DNA of 64,000 bases from UKL13-2 sp031431435. Lineage in GTDB: Bacteria; Pseudomonadota; Gammaproteobacteria; Burkholderiales; Usitatibacteraceae. Shown piece after piece: positions 34,869-43,700 of the stretch. Numbering within the stretch: the stretch's first letter is position 1; each line of letters starts with the position of its first letter. The notes below the pieces were generated by a model, which worked only from the letters and a program-made list of their open reading frames with translations, searched no databases and was not told the origin of the DNA. Position numbers and translations under genes: made by a program. The stretch spans positions 1 to 64,000 of the forward strand of contig JANPDI010000199.1 in the NCBI GenBank assembly GCA_031431435.1, in the 5' to 3' direction.

Positions 34869-36125
34869 TTACTTCGACTTAAATGAGAACGATTTGCCGT
34901 CGCTTACCGTATAGCCGTCCGGTGTCGTAAACAAATTGAGCGGTTGCTCGGTACGTTTGACGTTGGCCAGCCGGTAAATCGTGTCACCGGAACGCGGGTC
35001 GCTATGTTTGGCATAGACCGTCATCTGCAAATCAGGCGAGGTCCACGTTTCATTGGACACCGTGATTGCATTCTTGTTGCCGATCTCGCCGGCGGGAATG
35101 GTGTAGGCGCGCAGCTTGCCGTCGGCGCGAACGCCGTCAAAATCTTTGGTCCCCAAGTCCTTGGTGGTTGCCTTTGACGACCATGTGTGATCGGCAAACG
35201 ATGTTGAAAGGGGTGACAGCTGCGCTAGATCGCGACCGTCAAACGAAAAACTGGCCGACGGACTGTGCGACGGGGACGAGCTGTCAATCCTGATTTCACG
35301 CGACGGCTGTCTGGTGACTTTGGCATTGCCGGACGAACGTATTACATTCACTCTTACCTGTTCGTTCAGCTCTTTGTTGCCGCTTCCATCGGCGGATTCA
35401 GTACGCGTAATCACAACCTCCTCACCGGGACTGCGCTCAATGACGGTTGCTTTGCCGTCTTTCATTGCGGCTTTGGCTTTTTCGCGGAGCTCCTCGACCC
35501 GTTTTTGCAAATTGGGATCGGTGCCAATTCTGATCGCTGATTTGGCGGCGGGATTTACGATAAAACGCGTCTTCTCAACCGCGTCCTGAATACTGATCGA
35601 TTTGAGCGCGCCATTGGCATCACGTGATTCGATGCGTGTGCGGCCGGCGCTGTCACGATACGACATTTGTGACGTGCGCCTGACAATCTGGTTGCCATCA
35701 GGCAGTGTCTGGATGCGCTCATTGATCACCTCGGCGCTATACGGGGCATTCTTGACCGGGCGGCCGGACATGCCGGAATGGATGCCGGCGAAGGCATCCG
35801 ACAACGCCGACGAAATGGTGACATCAATATCGTTTGGGCCAAGCATACGCAACTTCTCGAGATGTTCAACGCGCTTTCCGGGCGGTAAAGGCGGTGAAGG
35901 CGGCAATGGTGGCAGCGGAACATCTGATGCCTGCGCCAACACAATTGTTCTGCCATCAATCGATTCTGCCGCCGCGTTGGTGACAATTTCGACGACCCGC
36001 CTCTCGGTGGTTGCCGGTCCGTCGGTGGCAATACTGATGACCATTGGCGTGGCGCTTGCCGTTCCGACCATGGCGGCAGTCGAAACGGCCGCCCTGACCG
36101 CGGTACGCAATATTGATGAGTTCAT
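34869..36125 (-). CDS. Exported protein of unknown function, in ECF sigma operon
   Basis: 418 residues from the ATG at 36125 (AAAGGA upstream); the frame runs further back into the preceding gene. It starts with a signal-like sequence (SSILRTAVRAAVSTAAMVG). A Pro/Leu-rich stretch follows (PLPPLPPSPPLPPG, near residue 75), then a mostly polar body with SRDANGALKSISIQDAVEKT in its middle and several Ser/Thr-rich segments. No family is recognised. It is the third gene of the sigma/anti-sigma operon, so it may be a cell-envelope partner or the first target of the regulon. Confidence 0.65.
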   Translation of the reverse strand: MNSSILRTAVRAAVSTAAMVGTASATPMVISIATDGPATTERRVVEIVTNAAAESIDGRTIVLAQASDVPLPPLPPSPPLPPGKRVEHLEKLRMLGPNDIDVTISSALSDAFAGIHSGMSGRPVKNAPYSAEVINERIQTLPDGNQIVRRTSQMSYRDSAGRTRIESRDANGALKSISIQDAVEKTRFIVNPAAKSAIRIGTDPNLQKRVEELREKAKAAMKDGKATVIERSPGEEVVITRTESADGSGNKELNEQVRVNVIRSSGNAKVTRQPSREIRIDSSSPSHSPSASFSFDGRDLAQLSPLSTSFADHTWSSKATTKDLGTKDFDGVRADGKLRAYTIPAGEIGNKNAITVSNETWTSPDLQMTVYAKHSDPRSGDTIYRLANVKRTEQPLNLFTTPDGYTVSDGKSFSFKSK

Positions 36126-36168
36126 GGTTGTTCCTTTTGTGATTAATCGGGTTCGAGACGGCGCGGCG

Positions 36169-36663
36169 CTACTGGGCGGTAAATCGCAATGCAAGAGGCT
36201 GCCCGGCCGCGCTGACCAACATTTCAGCGCGCAGGGATTCGCCGATCATTTCCGGTGACACGGCCATGCCCATGCTGGCCAACATCATCTTCGGTATCTG
36301 TGTTTCGATGACGCGTGGATTTGGTTCCAGCGCAATCTGTTCGAGTGATTGCAGCGCAAAGAAAGGTGCATTGTTGTGGCGTGTCGTGCCGGCGGCACCC
36401 GTGATTGACGGCGTTGTTGCCGCCAATGGACTGAGCAGCATCCACGCGCTCATGGCAACACTCGCTGCAAGCGCCGTGCCAGGTGCAAACCATTGCCCGA
36501 CATTACCAAGCCGGACAGACCAGCGGCCGGCACGGTGTTTTTTGGCAAATCGCTTCGCTACCGCGGCGTGGACGTCGGCGGGTGCGTTGTGCAATAAGAG
36601 TTGCCCGCGTAAATGATCGAGTTCGCGGTCAAGTTGATTATTGTCAGGTTGGTTTAAATTCAT
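36169..36663 (-). CDS. One-TM anti-sigma-factor-like protein
   Basis: 164 residues. Residues 1-55 are polar and basic (LDRELDHLRGQLLLHNAPADVH), one hydrophobic segment lies near residues 62-82 (AASVAMSAWMLLSPLAATT), and a periplasmic tail of about 80 residues follows. Its ATG overlaps the stop of the ECF sigma gene, the usual order for a cognate anti-sigma factor. No zinc-binding HxxxCxxC motif is seen, so it is not of the ZAS type. The anti-sigma role is inferred from position and topology. Confidence 0.6.
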   Translation of the reverse strand: MNLNQPDNNQLDRELDHLRGQLLLHNAPADVHAAVAKRFAKKHRAGRWSVRLGNVGQWFAPGTALAASVAMSAWMLLSPLAATTPSITGAAGTTRHNNAPFFALQSLEQIALEPNPRVIETQIPKMMLASMGMAVSPEMIGESLRAEMLVSAAGQPLALRFTAQ

Positions 36664-37319
36664 CGTCTTGCCTCTTGCGTTGTCTCGTTGGTGTTGGTGT
36701 GTCTTTTTAGGCCGTCAGGTGCCGCCGCCTCGTCAGCCTCCAGTAACACAAGAAGTTTTGCGCGCGCCCGTGACAGGCGGGACCGTACGGTACCAATATC
36801 AATATGGCAAATTTCGGCAATTTCGAGATAACTCAGATCTTGCATTTCATAAAGAATCAGCACATCACGATAATGCGGTGCAATGGTTGACAGCGCCCGT
36901 CGCACCACCTCCGCGCGCCGGTCGGTCAGCAGTTTTTCCAGCGGCATCGGACGCGGGTCGACAATATCAAAATCGATGTCGTCGTTGTCTGAATCATTGC
37001 CGTGATTCGCGTGCATCGGCAAAAACCGGCGCCGAGCTTCATCACGTTTCAACATAAAATTGCGCGCGACACCAAACAGGAAGCCCGATAACGCACCGCG
37101 CATCGGGTCAAACGCGAGCTTGTCCTCAATCAACGCAACAAAAACATCCTGCACCACATCGGCGGCGGTGTCGCTCGACCCGGATCGCAACAGCGCAAAG
37201 CGAAAAAGCGGACCTTGGTGCCTGTCATACAACGTTGACAGCGCGGCGTGGTCGCCCGCCCGCAACCGCCTCAGTAAATTGAGGTCAAGATTGGCGTCTG
37301 ATAAAGGCATGGCGGTCAT
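36660..37319 (-). CDS. ECF RNA polymerase sigma factor
   Basis: 219 residues (an ATG at 37310 is also possible). Region 2 is seen as LYDRHQGPLFRFALLRSGSSDTAADVVQDVFVAL, and region 4 as LSTIAPHYRDVLILYEMQDLSYLEIAEICHIDIGTVRSRLSRARAKL, a helix-turn-helix for -35 recognition. The two are joined by an acidic linker (HANHGNDSDNDDIDFD). It directs RNA polymerase to a small stress or envelope regulon. A candidate ECF promoter precedes the gene, so autoregulation is likely. It overlaps the next gene by 4 bases. Confidence 0.9.
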   Translation of the reverse strand: MTAMPLSDANLDLNLLRRLRAGDHAALSTLYDRHQGPLFRFALLRSGSSDTAADVVQDVFVALIEDKLAFDPMRGALSGFLFGVARNFMLKRDEARRRFLPMHANHGNDSDNDDIDFDIVDPRPMPLEKLLTDRRAEVVRRALSTIAPHYRDVLILYEMQDLSYLEIAEICHIDIGTVRSRLSRARAKLLVLLEADEAAAPDGLKRHTNTNETTQEARR

Positions 37320-37341
37320 TGGCAGGTGGGTGGTTTGCAGT

Positions 37342-37368
37342 ATTACGTTTATCGCCCTGCGAAGTTCC
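37342..37368 (-). promoter_or_regulatory. Candidate ECF-type autoregulatory promoter
   Basis: On the minus strand GGAAC, then 16 bases, then CGTAAT, ending 22 bases before the sigma-factor ATG. GGAAC is the commonest -35 element for ECF sigma factors and 16-17 bp the usual spacing. The -10 part is only a moderate match. Confidence 0.55.
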
Positions 37369-37430
37369 CGCCAGTTTAAACCCTAATATCGGCGGGTGTT
37401 TTCGGGCAAAAATGGCTGGAAACGCTTTAT
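37367..37430 (-). repeat. Dispersed intergenic repeat, copy C
   Basis: On the plus strand it holds CGGCGGGTGTTTTCGGGC followed by AAAAATGGCTGGAAAC, close to copy A. Its reverse complement also aligns with copy B, sharing CCCGC and TATTAGGGTTT. A CCCGCC at 37367 can pair with GGCGGG at 37391. Unlike the other copies it lies between divergent genes, next to the ECF promoter, so it cannot be just a terminator. Confidence 0.6.
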
Positions 37431-37521
37431 TTAAAAGGAGGTTGATTGTTTTTGATGGGCGGGTCAATCAATCCACTTTTGCGCGACAATACGCCTCTAC
37501 AAAAGCAATGAGGCCAACAAA

Positions 37522-38643
37522 ATGACCTACGCCGCCCTCACCGGTTGGGGTAAATGTTTACCCCCCGCCATCCTGACCAACGCCGATCTCGCCACTTTTT
37601 TGCCTACCGACGACGATTGGATTGTCCAGCGTACCGGCATGAAGGAACGCCGTATCTCGCACGTTTGCGGGCTCGACCTATCCTTGGTTGCGGCAAAACG
37701 CGCGCTCGCGTGCGCCGGGTTGGATGCGAGCGAACTCGATTTCATCATTTACGGATCGTGCAGCTTTGACGAGCACGTGCCGAATACCGCATCCGGTTTG
37801 CAGGTCAGGCTTGGTGCCACCAAAGCGGCGGCAATGGATGTCAACACCGCCTGCACCAGCTTTCTTTACGGCATGTCGACGGCGACGGCGTTTATTCAGT
37901 CCGGCATGGCAAAAAATGTGCTGGTGATTGGCGTCGAACACATTTCGAAATTCATGGATTGGGAAAATCGTAACGTCGCGGTATTGTTTGGTGATGGTGC
38001 CGCGGCGGCAGTATTTCAAGCGACGGACAAAGCCGAGGGCGTTATCGCGCAAAAATTAGGCTGTTATGCGGATGCGCGGCAAACATTGCGGGTGCGCGGC
38101 AAGGGCGCGCTCTACTCGAATACCGGTGTGGTTTATGGTGATACCCGCTGGGACTTTGACGGCCAGGAGATTTTCAAGAAGGCGGTGACCGGCATGGGCG
38201 AGGCATCGGTTGATGTGTTGCGCCAAGCGGGTGTGACCATTGATGATATTGATGTGGTGGTGCCGCATCAAGCCAACCTGCGCATTATTGAGGCAGTCGC
38301 CAAGCGTGCAGGGGCCTCAATGGACAAGGTATTTTTGACCGTGCAGAAATACGGCAACATGAGTGCGGCAACCGCACCGGTGGCGCTGGTCGAAGCGCTT
38401 GAGGCAGGTCGCATCAAACCGGGGGGATTGGTGCTGATTCCGGCATTTGGTGCCGGTTTGACCCTGTCCGCGCATTTGATCCGCTGGGGTGATCGCACCA
38501 CCCCGATCGCCACATCCGACGCCGAATTGCCGCCCTGCGACAAAACTGCGCTCGAAATGGTGCAGGCATTGATGGCGCAAAAACTGCCGCGTGAACGTTC
38601 CGAAGCGGGCTTGATGGGGGTGAAATTTTTTGAGGCGGGCTGA
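37522..38643 (+). CDS. 3-oxoacyl-ACP synthase III (FabH-like, with C-terminal extension)
   Basis: 373 residues against about 317 for E. coli FabH. Catalytic residues: Cys111 in NTACTSFLYG, His in VVPHQANLRIIE and Asn in KYGNMSAATAP. The fold is complete at LSAHLIRWG near residue 324, and about 45 residues of extension follow, with DAELPPCDKTALEMVQALM. Long KASIII proteins of this type exist in Pseudomonas (FabH2-like, by recollection). The enzyme condenses an acyl-CoA with malonyl-ACP in fatty acid or a related pathway. It is isolated from other fab genes, so a specialised role is possible. Confidence 0.9.
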   Translation: MTYAALTGWGKCLPPAILTNADLATFLPTDDDWIVQRTGMKERRISHVCGLDLSLVAAKRALACAGLDASELDFIIYGSCSFDEHVPNTASGLQVRLGATKAAAMDVNTACTSFLYGMSTATAFIQSGMAKNVLVIGVEHISKFMDWENRNVAVLFGDGAAAAVFQATDKAEGVIAQKLGCYADARQTLRVRGKGALYSNTGVVYGDTRWDFDGQEIFKKAVTGMGEASVDVLRQAGVTIDDIDVVVPHQANLRIIEAVAKRAGASMDKVFLTVQKYGNMSAATAPVALVEALEAGRIKPGGLVLIPAFGAGLTLSAHLIRWGDRTTPIATSDAELPPCDKTALEMVQALMAQKLPRERSEAGLMGVKFFEAG

Positions 38644-38669
38644 TCACCCCGCCGGCGGACATCAACGCG

Positions 38670-39398
38670 CTACCGATCGGTGTACCAATAGGCGTCGGTA
38701 AATCGCTTCATCCGCTGCTTGTCGACCAGCATCCAGAATCCGACCCTTGGCATGACGGTGAAGTAGTGCCAGTCGCCGTGTTTGTCGTATTTGCGCATTG
38801 AGGTGATTGCGGGTGCATTGCGCGCGCGACAAAATTTTTGGCCGCGGCTGCGGCCGAGCTGTTTCAGTGCCTGCAAAATCTGAATGTCCTCGGCATACAA
38901 CATTGTTTCGTCATAACCACCAACCGCCTCGAAGTCACTGCGCCGGCAGAACACCACGCCGGCGTCAACCCGCGCGAAATAGGTGATGATGGTGGCAACC
39001 AGCCAGGTGAAAAATATGCCGGGCGACCAACGGTCGGGGCGCACACCGGTGGTACCGACCACGGTCTTTCCATCGGCCATGGCGTCTTCGATGGCGTTAA
39101 ACGTGTCAAGGTGGATGCGTGAATCGGCGTCGATGAAACAAACAATGTCGCCTTGGGCAATGGCCGCACCACCGTTACGCGCGGCGGCAATGGCGCGTTT
39201 TTCAACATACGCCACACGGCAGCCACGGGCGTCGGCAATTTCCGCCGTGGTATCGGTGGAGGCGTTATTGCCAACCACGACTTCGATTGCGTCCCCGCCA
39301 CCGCGGTAGCGCGCACGCGCGGCATCCACGCTATCGAGCAATATGGGCAGTCGATCCGCTTCGTTATAGGCGGGAATGACGAGGGAAAAGCGGGGCAT
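38670..39398 (-). CDS. Glycosyltransferase family 2
   Basis: 242 residues. N-terminal GT-A fold signature SLVIPAYNEADRLPILLDSV, VVVGNNASTDTTAEIA, and the metal-binding IDADSRIH (DxD-like) near residue 92. The later part has VDAGVVFCRRSDFEAVGGYDE, typical for the acceptor side. A single hydrophobic stretch (FFTWLVATIITYFA) may tie it to the membrane. Sugar donor and acceptor are unknown. It follows the RHH-like gene by 14 bases and probably shares its transcript. Confidence 0.88.
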   Translation of the reverse strand: MPRFSLVIPAYNEADRLPILLDSVDAARARYRGGGDAIEVVVGNNASTDTTAEIADARGCRVAYVEKRAIAAARNGGAAIAQGDIVCFIDADSRIHLDTFNAIEDAMADGKTVVGTTGVRPDRWSPGIFFTWLVATIITYFARVDAGVVFCRRSDFEAVGGYDETMLYAEDIQILQALKQLGRSRGQKFCRARNAPAITSMRKYDKHGDWHYFTVMPRVGFWMLVDKQRMKRFTDAYWYTDR

Positions 39399-39412
39399 CG
39401 CGGCTGGCCGGC

Positions 39413-39712
39413 CTACTTCGCCGGTTTGGTCTTGGCCTTTGGTTTTTCCATGGATGATGTCAGCAGGCCGGCGACCAGATCATTCATCGACACGTTTTGC
39501 TCTTTTGCGCTTTCGTGCAGATGCGTGATCAGGGTGATCGGCAACTTGCAGGCGAACGGCACCAGACCCGCGGCCTGGTCAAGTTTGCGCTGCTCTTTGC
39601 GGTCAACGATGGCGCTACCGGTGCCAAATCGATCCGGCACACCGGCAATTTTGACGGCGTTATCTGACTTGATCATTTTGTTTTTTGCGAGATCGGTTTT
39701 TTTCATCGTCAT
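39413..39712 (-). CDS. Small ribbon-helix-helix-like protein
   Basis: 99 residues. The last 60 give a plausible ribbon-helix-helix pattern: a short strand (LVPFACKLPIT) followed by LITHLHESAKEQNVSMNDLVAGLLTSSM, two helices joined by a turn. Lys-rich tails on both ends. RHH proteins bind DNA as dimers. The assignment is by pattern only. It may be co-transcribed with srkA upstream (20 bases) and the glycosyltransferase downstream. Confidence 0.6.
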   Translation of the reverse strand: MTMKKTDLAKNKMIKSDNAVKIAGVPDRFGTGSAIVDRKEQRKLDQAAGLVPFACKLPITLITHLHESAKEQNVSMNDLVAGLLTSSMEKPKAKTKPAK

Positions 39713-39731
39713 GTTGATACCTGTTTTTCAT

Positions 39732-40769
39732 TTAGGGGTGCAGTTGTAGGGGTGGTTCCTGCATCGCGGCGACCTGTTCCCGCAACGCCAAAACTTGATT
39801 TTGCCAGTAGCGTTGCGCCTGATCACCAAAAAACCACGGGAAAGCCAGTTGAAATGCCGGGTCGTCGGCACGTGAAGCCAGCCAATAGCTGTAGTGAATC
39901 ATGCGCAGCGTGCGCAGTGCCTCGATTAAATGCAGCTCACGGCGGTCAAAATCGGCAAACTCCTCATAGCCGTCCAGCGCATCCCGTAACTGTACGGCCA
40001 TTTCCTCGCGCGTGCCGGAAAGCAACATCCATAAATCCTGAATTGCCGGACCGGACCGGCAATCGTCAAAATCGACAAAATGCGGCCCGTCGTCCGTGTA
40101 AAGGATATTGCCCATATGACAATCGCCGTGCAACCGGATAATTTTGACGTCACCGGCACGGGCATAACTTGCCGCCACGCCGTCCAGCGCCTGATCGACC
40201 ACACTCTTCCACGCCGGCAAAATGTCCGCCGGAATGATGCCGGCGGCGACCAGCCAATCGCGTGGTCTGTGGCCAAAAGTTGTCGCGTTCAGGGCCGGAC
40301 GGGTGGCAAACGGATGGATTGCGCCCAGCAAATGAATGCGACCGAGAAATCGCCCGATCCATTCGCGTACGTCCGGCCGATCGAGCTCGGGTGCGCGTCC
40401 GCCGCGCTTGTCAAACAACGCAAAACGGAAACCCTGATGGCTGTGCAGCGTTTTTCCGCCGTGGACGATTGGTGCGACCACCGGAATTTCAGCGTCGGCA
40501 AGAGACTGTGCAAAGCTGTGTTCCTCCAAAATCTGCGCATCCGTCCAGCGGTCCGGCCGGTAAAACTTGGCAATGAGTTGTTTTTGTGGCGGGGGCAAAC
40601 CGGGTGCCGGTACCTCGCGCGACTCTTCCAACCCCACCTGATATACCCGGTTCTCGTAGCTATTTAGCGCCAGTAGACGACCATCACAACAAAACCCGAT
40701 CGATTCGACCGCGTCGAGCAGCAGGTCGGGGGTCAATGCTGAATAGGGGTGCGGTGAGTTGGGAACCAT
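39732..40769 (-). CDS. srkA: Stress response kinase SrkA (YihE-type Ser/Thr kinase)
   Basis: 345 residues from the ATG at 40769; the open frame continues to 41024, but that part overlaps the asnS region and looks non-coding. Kinase landmarks: LNSYENRVYQVG and LIAKFYRPDRWT (Lys), EEHSFAQSLADAEIPVVAP, IRLHGDCHMGNILY (catalytic Asp and Asn) and HFVDFDDCRSGPAIQDLWMLLSG (metal Asp). SrkA counters programmed death signals after stress in E. coli. It is divergent from asnS, with a 127-bp space. Confidence 0.92.
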   Translation of the reverse strand: MVPNSPHPYSALTPDLLLDAVESIGFCCDGRLLALNSYENRVYQVGLEESREVPAPGLPPPQKQLIAKFYRPDRWTDAQILEEHSFAQSLADAEIPVVAPIVHGGKTLHSHQGFRFALFDKRGGRAPELDRPDVREWIGRFLGRIHLLGAIHPFATRPALNATTFGHRPRDWLVAAGIIPADILPAWKSVVDQALDGVAASYARAGDVKIIRLHGDCHMGNILYTDDGPHFVDFDDCRSGPAIQDLWMLLSGTREEMAVQLRDALDGYEEFADFDRRELHLIEALRTLRMIHYSYWLASRADDPAFQLAFPWFFGDQAQRYWQNQVLALREQVAAMQEPPLQLHP

Positions 40770-40896
40770 GCCGACATTGTAGGGGCTGTGACGGAAACAT
40801 GAAAATCGGAGACGGTATTTGTTGTTGATCGTGCCGTTCGGTATGTTGGCGTGCGACACAGTAAAATGTGCCATCCACACTCTTGTTACCAATCCC

Positions 40897-42306
40897 ATGT
40901 CCAGCACGCCACAATTCTCCTGTCTTGCGGTCCTTTCCGGCAAGGTCGCACCCGATACGCCTGTTACTATCAAAGGCTGGGTCAAGACCCGGCGCGACTC
41001 CAAAGCCGGCATCTCGTTTGTCAACGTCTCGGATGGCTCGTGTTTTCATCCCGTGCAAGTCGTCGCGCCGAACATGCTCGCCAACTACGCAGACGAAGTG
41101 CAAAAGCTGACCGCCGGATGTGCGGTTGAATGTACCGGATTGATCGTGCCTTCGTCGGCAAAAGGGCAACCGTTTGAAATGCAGGCGATTGACGTGAAGG
41201 TCGTCGGCTGGGTCGAAGACCCGGACACCTATCCCATTCAACCCAAGCCGCATACGATGGAATTTTTGCGCGAAGTGGCGCATTTGCGTCCACGCACCAA
41301 TACCATCAGTGCCGCCACACGCGTGCGCCACACCATTGCCCAGGCGATCCACCGTTTTTTTCACGAGCGTGGATTTTTGTGGATCAACACGCCGATCATC
41401 ACCGCCAGTGACGCCGAGGGCGCGGGTGAGTTATTCCGCGTATCGACCCTCGACATGGTCAACCCGCCGAAAACAGCCGACGGAAAAATTGATTTCTCGA
41501 AAGATTTTTTTGGACGCGAGGCATTTCTCACCGTCTCCGGGCAACTCAACGTCGAGACCTATTGCATGGCGCTGTCCAACGTTTACACCTTCGGGCCGAC
41601 GTTTCGCGCGGAAAACTCAAACACCTCCCGCCATCTCGCCGAATTTTGGATGATCGAGCCCGAGATTGCGTTTGCCGATTTGGCAGATGATGCAACGCTC
41701 GCGGAGGCGTTGCTCAAGTATGTGTTCAAAGCGGTGCTCGACGAGCGCGGCGATGACATGGCGTTTTTTGACGAACGCATCGAAAAAGGCATCGTCGCCA
41801 AGCTCACCAATATCGTTAACACCGAATTTGTGCGCATGGATTACACCGACGCGATCAAGGTGCTCGAGAATTGCAAGGAAAAATTTGAATACCCGGTCAA
41901 ATGGGGCATCGATTTGCAATCCGAACACGAGCGTTTTCTGGCCGAGAAACACGTCAACGGACCACTGGTGCTGATGAACTATCCAAAAGAAATCAAGGCG
42001 TTTTATATGCGCCTGAATGATGACAACAGGACGGTCGCGGCGATGGATGTGCTGGCACCGGGAATCGGTGAAATTATCGGCGGCTCACAACGCGAAGAGC
42101 GTTTGGATGTGCTGGATGCGCGCATGATTGAAGCCGGGCTCGATCCGGCGCATTACAGCTGGTATCGCGATTTGCGCCGCTACGGCACGGTTCCCCACGC
42201 CGGCTTTGGGTTGGGTTTTGAGCGCACCATTTCGTACGCCACCGGTTTGTCGAACGTACGCGATGTGATTCCGTTTCCGCGTACGCCCGGCAGCGCCCGT
42301 TACTAA
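40897..42306 (+). CDS. asnS: Asparagine-tRNA ligase
   Basis: 469 residues from the ATG at 40897; an in-frame extension back to 40819 is not conserved-looking. N-terminal OB-fold for tRNA (VTIKGWVKTRRDSKAGISFVNVSDGS), then class II catalytic core with motif 2 FGPTFRAENSNTSRHLAEFWMIEPEI and motif 3 GFGLGFERTISYATGLSNVRDVIPFPRTPGSARY at the C-terminus. It charges tRNA-Asn with asparagine in the cytoplasm. Essential housekeeping enzyme. Carbonic anhydrase follows by 31 bases. Confidence 0.97.
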   Translation: MSSTPQFSCLAVLSGKVAPDTPVTIKGWVKTRRDSKAGISFVNVSDGSCFHPVQVVAPNMLANYADEVQKLTAGCAVECTGLIVPSSAKGQPFEMQAIDVKVVGWVEDPDTYPIQPKPHTMEFLREVAHLRPRTNTISAATRVRHTIAQAIHRFFHERGFLWINTPIITASDAEGAGELFRVSTLDMVNPPKTADGKIDFSKDFFGREAFLTVSGQLNVETYCMALSNVYTFGPTFRAENSNTSRHLAEFWMIEPEIAFADLADDATLAEALLKYVFKAVLDERGDDMAFFDERIEKGIVAKLTNIVNTEFVRMDYTDAIKVLENCKEKFEYPVKWGIDLQSEHERFLAEKHVNGPLVLMNYPKEIKAFYMRLNDDNRTVAAMDVLAPGIGEIIGGSQREERLDVLDARMIEAGLDPAHYSWYRDLRRYGTVPHAGFGLGFERTISYATGLSNVRDVIPFPRTPGSARY

Positions 42307-42337
42307 CGTCGTTACCCGCAACACACACACAACCGAC

Positions 42338-42997
42338 ATGACGCTACAAGACAAAAAGCTGGATGGGTTGTTTCGGAATAATCAGGCATGGTCGGCGCGC
42401 ACACGCGAACAAAATCCGGGATTCTTTGATCAGCTGGCTAAACAGCAAAATCCCAAGTTCCTCTGGATTGGCTGTTCCGACAGTCGTGTGCCGGCCAACG
42501 AAATTGTCGGGTTGATGCCGGGCGAAGTATTTGTTCATCGCAATATTGCCAATGTGGTGGTACACACCGACCTGAATTGCCTCTCCGTGATCCAGTTTGC
42601 CGTCGATGTGTTAAAAGTCGAGCACATCATGGTGGTGGGGCACTACGGCTGTGCTGGTGTCAGTGCCGCATTATTCGGCGAACGTCTGGGCCTGGTCGAC
42701 AATTGGTTGCATCATATCCACGACGTGCGCGACAAACACGCCGTGGCGCTGGCGGCGATTGGCCTCGATGTCGGTCGCGTCAACCGCCTGTGTGAACTCA
42801 ATGTCATTGAACAGGTGGCCAACGTTTGCCAAACCACCATCGTCCGTGATGCCTGGGATCGCGGCCAGGACTTGGCGGTACACGGCTGGGTTTACAGCCT
42901 GCAGGACGGGCTGTTGCGCGATCTCGATGTGACACTCACGCAACGCGCTGAATCCGCCGAATTTTTTGCGAGCGCGGTGGCGGCATGTTCAGTGTGA
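42338..42997 (+). CDS. can: Beta-carbonic anhydrase
   Basis: 219 residues, full length for the family. Zinc ligands are Cys46 (WIGCSDSRVP, with Asp48 and Arg50 of the catalytic pair), His102 and Cys105 (VVGHYGCAGV). It converts CO2 and bicarbonate in the cytoplasm, supplying bicarbonate for carboxylases. It lies between asnS and the pilin-like gene. Confidence 0.95.
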   Translation: MTLQDKKLDGLFRNNQAWSARTREQNPGFFDQLAKQQNPKFLWIGCSDSRVPANEIVGLMPGEVFVHRNIANVVVHTDLNCLSVIQFAVDVLKVEHIMVVGHYGCAGVSAALFGERLGLVDNWLHHIHDVRDKHAVALAAIGLDVGRVNRLCELNVIEQVANVCQTTIVRDAWDRGQDLAVHGWVYSLQDGLLRDLDVTLTQRAESAEFFASAVAACSV

Positions 42998-43067
42998 ATG
43001 GAATGAATGGTATGCCGCCGGCGGCGAATTTAAATCAAATCCACGATTGTTGTTGACCGGAGCCAAC

Positions 43068-43571
43068 ATGAAAAAATCAGTCGGAAAACAACACGCTTTT
43101 TCACTCATCGAACTGGTGATTGTGTTGGTCGTCATCGGCGTGTTGGCGGTGCTCGCCATGCCGGATCTTTCAGTGATGACGGTACGCGGGCAGATCAAGG
43201 AAAGTGCGGCATTGATTGATGTTGCAAAAAAAGGGGTGGGTACGGTTTACGCGCTGACCGGCAAAATGCCAGCTGACAATATCGAGGCCGGTCTGCCCGA
43301 GGCCGCCAAGCTGGTGGGTAAATTTGTCACGGGCATTACCGTGGCGGACGGTGCCGTCAACGTCACCTGGGGTAATACCGTGCACGAGAATTTGCGTGGC
43401 AAGGTGCTGACACTGCGACCAGCGTATGTCGAAGGGCAACCAGCGGTGCCGATTTCGTGGACCTGCGCGGCGGCGCCGGTGCCGGCGGGAATGCTGATTG
43501 CAGGATTGGATAAAACCGACCTGCCGGTAAAATTTACGCCGCTGGAATGCAAGGCGCGTGAAATCAAGTAG
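43068..43571 (+). CDS. Type IV pilin-like prepilin
   Basis: 167 residues from the ATG at 43068, with CCGGAG upstream. The N-terminus has a short basic leader and the prepilin motif HA-FSLIELVIVLVVIGVLAVLA: the cleavage would be before Phe11, with Glu15 as the mature Glu5, and Ala replaces the usual Gly at -1. The hydrophobic helix is followed by a small C-terminal domain with two Cys (TCAAAP and LECKARE), possibly a disulfide. No pilus assembly genes are nearby, so this is an orphan pilin or pseudopilin. Confidence 0.8.
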   Translation: MKKSVGKQHAFSLIELVIVLVVIGVLAVLAMPDLSVMTVRGQIKESAALIDVAKKGVGTVYALTGKMPADNIEAGLPEAAKLVGKFVTGITVADGAVNVTWGNTVHENLRGKVLTLRPAYVEGQPAVPISWTCAAAPVPAGMLIAGLDKTDLPVKFTPLECKAREIK

Positions 43572-43700
43572 TGCCAACGGTTTTTGAAGATCAGCGTCTT
43601 CGGCATCTGGCGCATTCGTTGTTGACGCCGGCAAACACAGCGTAATGCAATTGCGTAAAATGAACCACCACCAACATCGTCACACCGCCGAAAGCCCATC

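Noticed and set aside
39732..41024. Long form of SrkA starting at 41024
   Set aside because: The extra 85 residues overlap the start of asnS in the opposite direction and do not resemble the kinase family, which begins near the ATG at 40769.
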